Below, in pieces: positions 60,191-64,000 of a stretch of 64,000 bases of DNA (positions are counted from its first letter, which is position 1; every line of letters begins with the position of its first letter). The position numbers were made by a program, and so were the translations under genes. The stretch is from contig NZ_JAHUWT010000003.1 of the NCBI RefSeq assembly GCF_019218885.1, positions 992,001-1,056,000 on the forward strand, in the 5' to 3' direction. The notes under the pieces were generated by a model that ran no database searches, was not told the DNA's origin, and worked only from the letters and a program-made list of their open reading frames with translations. The DNA is from Bordetella sp. BOR01 (GTDB lineage: Bacteria; Pseudomonadota; Gammaproteobacteria; Burkholderiales; Burkholderiaceae_B).

Positions 60191-61186
60191 ATGCATACCT
60201 TTCTGAAAGCCCGCCTGGCGGCGGTACTTGGCGCGTGTGCGCTGTTCTTGGGCCTGGCTGCCCATGCGGCCGACGAGCCGCGCCGGCCCGAGTGCGTCGC
60301 ACCGGCCCAGCCTGGCGGCGGCTTCGACCTGACCTGCCGCCTGGCAACCGAAGGCCTGAAGCAAAGCGGCGCGCTGCAATCCGCCATGCGCATCGTCTAC
60401 ATGCCGGGCGGCATCGGCGCGGTTGCCTACAACAACATCGTTGCCCAGCACCCCGACGAACCCGGCACCATCGTGGCGTTCTCGGGTGGCTCGCTGTTGA
60501 ACCTGGCGCAAGGCAAGTTCGGCAAGTACAACGTCAACGATGTGCGCTGGCTGGCTGGCATCGGCACCGACTACGGCGTGGCCGTGGTGCGCAACGATTC
60601 ACCCTATACCGACCTGAAGAGCCTGATGGAGGCCTTCAAGAAAGATCCCACCAAGATCGTGCTGGGCGCCGGCGGTACCGTGGGCAGCCAGGACTGGATG
60701 AAAGCCGCCCTGACCGCCAAGGCGGCCGGTGTCGACTTCCGCAAGATGCGCTTCGTGGCGTTCGAAGGCGGCGGCGAGGCCGTCACGGCATTGCGCGGCG
60801 GCCATATCCAGGCCTACATGGGCGATGCCGCCGAGGCCTTCACCATGCTTGAAGGCGGCGCACCGATCCGCGTGCTGGCCGTATTCAACAACGAGCGCCT
60901 GCCCGGCAAGCTGAATTCGGTGCCTACGGCCAAGGAGCAAGGCTACGACATCGACTGGCCCATTATCCGTGGCTTCTACGTTGGGCCCAAAGTGTCCGAC
61001 AAAGACTACCAATTCTGGGTAGATGCCTTCAACAAGACCATGGATTCGCCCGAATACGCCAAGCTGCGCGAGCAGCAGGGCCTGTTCCCGTTCAGGAAGA
61101 CTGGCGCCGAACTCGACGCGTACGTCAAGGAACGTGTGCAGATGTACCGCGAACTGGCTGACAGCTTCGGCCTGATCAAGAAATAA
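60191..61186 (+). CDS. bctC: tripartite tricarboxylate transporter binding protein BctC
   Basis: This is a 331-residue periplasmic solute-binding protein of the Bug family. Signal peptide residues 1-26 end in LAAHAA. The Bug signature is visible in CVAPAQPGGGFDLTCRLATE, with MPGGIGAVAYNNIVAQHPDE and later VKERVQMYRELADSFGLIKK. It binds tricarboxylates such as citrate and in Bordetella also signals to BctE. It is 115 bases after bctE and is followed by bctB and bctA. Confidence 0.9.
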   Translation: MHTFLKARLAAVLGACALFLGLAAHAADEPRRPECVAPAQPGGGFDLTCRLATEGLKQSGALQSAMRIVYMPGGIGAVAYNNIVAQHPDEPGTIVAFSGGSLLNLAQGKFGKYNVNDVRWLAGIGTDYGVAVVRNDSPYTDLKSLMEAFKKDPTKIVLGAGGTVGSQDWMKAALTAKAAGVDFRKMRFVAFEGGGEAVTALRGGHIQAYMGDAAEAFTMLEGGAPIRVLAVFNNERLPGKLNSVPTAKEQGYDIDWPIIRGFYVGPKVSDKDYQFWVDAFNKTMDSPEYAKLREQQGLFPFRKTGAELDAYVKERVQMYRELADSFGLIKK

Positions 61187-61282
61187 GCATCTGGGGCGGC
61201 GCCCGGCCGCTCCGTCCATGCTGCCGGCGTCCGTGACCTGTCTACCGGTGCCGGTGGCTTTCCGATTTTTGGAAACTGGATC

Positions 61283-61720
61283 ATGAATGATCGAACTTTG
61301 GGTATTTTCGCCCTGATCCTGGCTGCCTTCATGACGTGGGCCGGTTGGGATATCGAAGCCCCCTTTGCCTACGAGCCCGTGGGGCCGCGCGCGTTCCCGA
61401 TGCTGGTGGCGCTGATCATCGGCCTATGCGGGCTGCGCCTGGCCATCAAGGGCGGCAATCCGGTCGAGGCCAATTCGGTGGGCGCGAACTCGCGTATCGC
61501 GCTGATGGTGGTGGCCGCGGCCGGCTACGCATTCCTGTTCCAGTGGCTGGGGTTCATCCTCTCCACTTCCCTGATGACGATTTTCGTGGGCCGCCTGTTC
61601 GGCGGGTCCTGGCTCAAGTGCGCCCTGGGCGGGGTAATCATGGGCGTATTCTTCTTTCTGTTGTTTGACAAGGCGCTGGACGTGGTCCTGCCTACCGGCC
61701 TGCTGGGAGACCTGCTATGA
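61283..61720 (+). CDS. bctB: tripartite tricarboxylate transporter small membrane protein BctB
   Basis: This 145-residue protein has four membrane segments (LGIFALILAAFMTWAGWDIE, FPMLVALIIGLCGLRLAIKG, IALMVVAAAGYAFLFQWLGF and CALGGVIMGVFFFLLFDKAL), as in TctB. The conserved start motif YEPVGPRAFPMLVALI is present. It overlaps bctA by four bases. Confidence 0.9.
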   Translation: MNDRTLGIFALILAAFMTWAGWDIEAPFAYEPVGPRAFPMLVALIIGLCGLRLAIKGGNPVEANSVGANSRIALMVVAAAGYAFLFQWLGFILSTSLMTIFVGRLFGGSWLKCALGGVIMGVFFFLLFDKALDVVLPTGLLGDLL

Positions 61721-63243
61721 GCTCCATCGTCGACCACCTGTCCATAGGCTTCGGCGTCGCTTTCTCGCTGACCAACCTGATGGTCGCGGCCATTGGTTCG
61801 TTCATAGGCACGATGGTCGGGGTGCTGCCCGGGCTGGGGCCTATCAACGGCGTGGCGATGCTGATTCCCATCGCATTCGCCATGAACTTGCCGCCGGAAA
61901 CCGCGCTGATCCTGCTGGCCGCCGTGTATGTGGGGGCTGAATATGGGGGACGCATCACCTCGATCCTGTTGAACGTACCGGGCGAGGCCAGTGCCATCAT
62001 GACCACGCTTGATGGCTATCCATTGGCCCGGCAGGGCCTGGCCAACGTGGCTCTGTCCCTATCGGCGGCTTCGGCGTTCGTGGGGGCCATTGTGTCTGTC
62101 ACCGGCATCATCCTGCTGGCGCCGTTGCTGGCCAGATGGGCGCTGGCATTCGGCCCTGCCGAATACTTCGTGCTGATGGTGTTCGCGTTCTGCTGCCTGA
62201 CCAGCCTGCTGGGCAAGCAGCCCATCAAGGGCGTGCTGGCCGCCATGATAGGCCTGGGCATCTCGGTAATCGGGGTCGATTCCAATTCAGGAGTCTATCG
62301 CTACACCTTCGATTCGGTGCATTTGGCCGACGGTATCGACTTCGTAGTGGTGGTCATTGCGCTGTTCGCGATGGCTGAAATGTTGGAAATGCTTGAAAAA
62401 GTCGTGGCTGGCCATAGCGTCGAGGTCAAGCCCAGCGGCCGCAAGCTGTTCAACCTGAAAGAACTGGCCTTCACCTGGTGGAGCATCGTGCGCAGTTCCC
62501 TGGTTGGATTCGGCGTGGGCGTGCTACCTGGCGCCGGCGCCAGCGTGGCCGCGGCCGTCGCGTATTCGCAGGAAAAGCGCATCATCGAGAACAAGGATCC
62601 CAACGCGAAATTCGGCAAGGGCGATATGCGAGGCCTGGTCGCGCCCGAGTCCGCCGCCACGGCGTCGGCCATCGGTTCGTTCGTGCCCATGCTGACACTG
62701 GGTGTGCCGGGTTCGGGCACCACGGCGGTCATGATGGGCGCACTGACGCTCTACAACATCACGCCGGGGCCCGTGCTGTTCGAAACCAAGCCCGAATTGG
62801 TGTGGGGCTTGATTGCTTCGCTGTTCATTGCCAACGTGATGCTGTTCCTGATGAACGTGCCCATGGTGCGCGTGTTCTCCAAAGTATTGTCGGTGCCCGG
62901 CTGGCTGATGGTGCCGGGCATTCTCAGCATCAGCTATATCGGCGTATATGCGATCAATTCGGGCACGTTCGATTTGTTGATGGTGGTTGGCATCGGCACG
63001 ATCGGCTATTTCCTGCGCAAGTTCGGGGTGCCTATGGCGCCGCTGGTACTGGGCGTCGTGTTGGGAGACATGATGGAACAGAACCTGCGGCGCGCGCTGT
63101 CCATCACCGATGGCGATGTCTCCGTGCTGTACGCCAGTTCGGTATCGGTAGGCCTGTGGATTGCCGCCGCAGCCGTGGTCATCGTCCCGCAGTCGATGCG
63201 CCGGATTCGCGAGCGCCGTCAGGCCCGCAAAGCCGCGGCCTGA
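61717..63243 (+). CDS. bctA: tripartite tricarboxylate transporter large membrane protein BctA
   Basis: This is a 508-residue TctA-family permease. Typical blocks are IGSFIGTMVGVLPGLGPING at the N-terminus, YVGAEYGGRITSILLNVPGE, GVLPGAGASVAAAVAYSQEK and the second-half repeat PMLTLGVPGSGTTAVMMGAL. It has many hydrophobic segments. It is the last gene of the bct transport unit and is followed by a terminator. Confidence 0.94.
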   Translation: MSSIVDHLSIGFGVAFSLTNLMVAAIGSFIGTMVGVLPGLGPINGVAMLIPIAFAMNLPPETALILLAAVYVGAEYGGRITSILLNVPGEASAIMTTLDGYPLARQGLANVALSLSAASAFVGAIVSVTGIILLAPLLARWALAFGPAEYFVLMVFAFCCLTSLLGKQPIKGVLAAMIGLGISVIGVDSNSGVYRYTFDSVHLADGIDFVVVVIALFAMAEMLEMLEKVVAGHSVEVKPSGRKLFNLKELAFTWWSIVRSSLVGFGVGVLPGAGASVAAAVAYSQEKRIIENKDPNAKFGKGDMRGLVAPESAATASAIGSFVPMLTLGVPGSGTTAVMMGALTLYNITPGPVLFETKPELVWGLIASLFIANVMLFLMNVPMVRVFSKVLSVPGWLMVPGILSISYIGVYAINSGTFDLLMVVGIGTIGYFLRKFGVPMAPLVLGVVLGDMMEQNLRRALSITDGDVSVLYASSVSVGLWIAAAAVVIVPQSMRRIRERRQARKAAA

Positions 63244-63261
63244 CCACTTGCTGCATCTTCC

Positions 63262-63298
63262 GGGCCGGATGGGGTCAACCTCATCCGGCCCTTTTTTT
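63262..63298 (+). terminator. Rho-independent terminator after bctA
   Basis: GGGCCGGATG at 63262-63271 pairs with CATCCGGCCC at 63282-63291 over a 10-base loop, followed by seven T residues. It lies 19 bases after the bctA stop and just before the convergent aminotransferase end. Confidence 0.92.
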
Positions 63299-63303
63299 GG
63301 ATG

Positions 63304-64000
63304 CTATACGCTTGTCAGGCGCTCGATGGCGGCATCCAGTGTGGCGTCTTTCTTGGCAAAGCAGAACCGTACCAACTGATGGTTGGACGATTCAGCGTCG
63401 GGGTGCTGGTAGAACGCCGATACGGGTATGACCGTTACGCCGTGCTGCAGCGTCAGGTCACGAGCGAAGTCGGCCTCGGACTGCTTCGAGATGGCACTGT
63501 AGTCGGCCAGCATGAAAAACGTGCCCGGGCTGGGCAAAGGATTAAAACGCGTACCAGCCAGGCCGGCCGCCAGGCGGTCGCGCTTGGCCTGATAAAACGC
63601 CGGCAGATCGCCATACGGCTTGGGATCGCGCATATATTCGGCCAGCGCAAACTGCATGGGCGACGATACCGTGAACACCATGAACTGGTGCACCTTGCGC
63701 AGCTCGGCACTCAGTTGGCGCGGGGCGCAGCAATAGCCCACTTTCCAGCCGGTGGTGTGGTACGTCTTGCCAAATGACGAGATCACGAAAGCATGCTCGG
63801 CCAGCAGCGGACGCCGAGCCAGGCTGGCGTGCGGCCTGCCATCGAACACAATGTGCTCGTAGACCTCGTCGGACAACAGTAGCACCCCGGTGTCGCGCAC
63901 AATGCTTTCCAATGCGTCCAGGTCGCTGTCGCCCAGCACGGCACCCGTGGGGTTGTGCGGGAAATTAAGCATCAGCAGGCGGGTCCGCGACGTGATCGCA
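63304..64000 (-). CDS. class I/II aminotransferase, N-terminus beyond the window
   Basis: The frame is open to the right edge, so the N-terminal part is missing. About 232 residues are visible. LLMLNFPHNPTGAVL is the substrate/PLP-region motif, SDEVYEHIVFDG is the Asp-Tyr PLP contact, and SSFGKTYHTTGWKVGYCCAP holds the PLP-binding Lys. The pattern matches methionine/kynurenine aminotransferases of the YbdL type. It ends just after the bctA terminator, convergent with bctA. Confidence 0.85.
   Translation of the reverse strand, partial: AITSRTRLLMLNFPHNPTGAVLGDSDLDALESIVRDTGVLLLSDEVYEHIVFDGRPHASLARRPLLAEHAFVISSFGKTYHTTGWKVGYCCAPRQLSAELRKVHQFMVFTVSSPMQFALAEYMRDPKPYGDLPAFYQAKRDRLAAGLAGTRFNPLPSPGTFFMLADYSAISKQSEADFARDLTLQHGVTVIPVSAFYQHPDAESSNHQLVRFCFAKKDATLDAAIERLTSV

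Noticed and set aside
1-64000. CRISPR arrays, rRNA or tRNA genes, insertion sequences
   Set aside because: No regular repeat-spacer pattern, no rRNA or tRNA-like sequence and no transposase or integrase gene was seen, despite the island-like T3SS region.

Overview
The window looks like a chromosome segment of a high-GC betaproteobacterium of the Alcaligenaceae (Bordetella/Achromobacter group). This rests on the gene order and protein sequences of its type III secretion system (T3SS), which follow the Bordetella bsc/btr locus, on a bctCBA-bctDE tricarboxylate-uptake locus, and on a narK1K2GHJI cluster with the ppiase-moaA tail known from denitrifying proteobacteria. No species is claimed. Starts were chosen from Shine-Dalgarno sequences, signal peptides and overlaps. 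All family assignments come from reading motifs, without database searches.

Layout. (1) 1-16.2 kb, nearly all on the minus strand: the end of a Kef-type K+/H+ antiporter, then, in transcription order from the right, narK1, narK2, narGHJI, a parvulin-type PPIase, moaA, a beta-carbonic anhydrase and narXL. This is a complete respiratory nitrate reductase module with transport, cofactor supply and regulation. (2) 16.4-18.4 kb: a DUF924 gene, a small Ada-like metal-binding gene and ada. (3) 18.4-29.5 kb, the regulatory wing of the T3SS: a STAS antagonist (btrV-like), an anti-sigma kinase (btrW-like), an alanine-racemase-like gene, a sensor-MFS fusion, a SpoIIE-type phosphatase (btrU-like) coupled to a lone substrate-binding protein, a GCS2-family ligase, a small gene in the position of the secreted anti-sigma factor btrA/bspR, and the ECF sigma gene btrS. 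(4) 29.5-47 kb minus strand: bscC-W-U-T-S-R-Q-P-O-N-L-K-J-I, a bcr4-like gene, bcrH2, bopB, bopD, bcrH1, a small unknown gene and three tandem Bsp22-like tip genes. (5) 47.2-53.5 kb plus strand: bopN, a chaperone, sctX, sctY, bcrD, bscD, bscE, bscF. (6) 53.6-57.4 kb minus strand: a 949-residue protein of unknown family with a CesT-type chaperone, and a second CesT-type gene. (7) 57.44-57.94 kb: an AT-rich gene-free stretch with two perfect DnaA boxes, possibly a replication origin. (8) 57.9-63.3 kb plus strand: bctD-bctE, bctC, bctB, bctA and a terminator, then a partial aminotransferase.

How the parts work together. The btrU/V/W partner switch probably sets the activity of BtrS. Five copies of a promoter-like element, GGAAC(C/T)-N14/15-GTTACT, lie 45-93 bases before btrA, bopN, the first and third tip genes and the chaperone-effector pair. 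They outline a candidate BtrS regulon.

The most interesting items are the unrecognised 949-residue candidate effector under this promoter, the triplicated tip-filament genes, the sensor-MFS fusion, the phosphatase coupled to a binding protein, the Ada protein that has lost three zinc ligands, and the origin-like gap.
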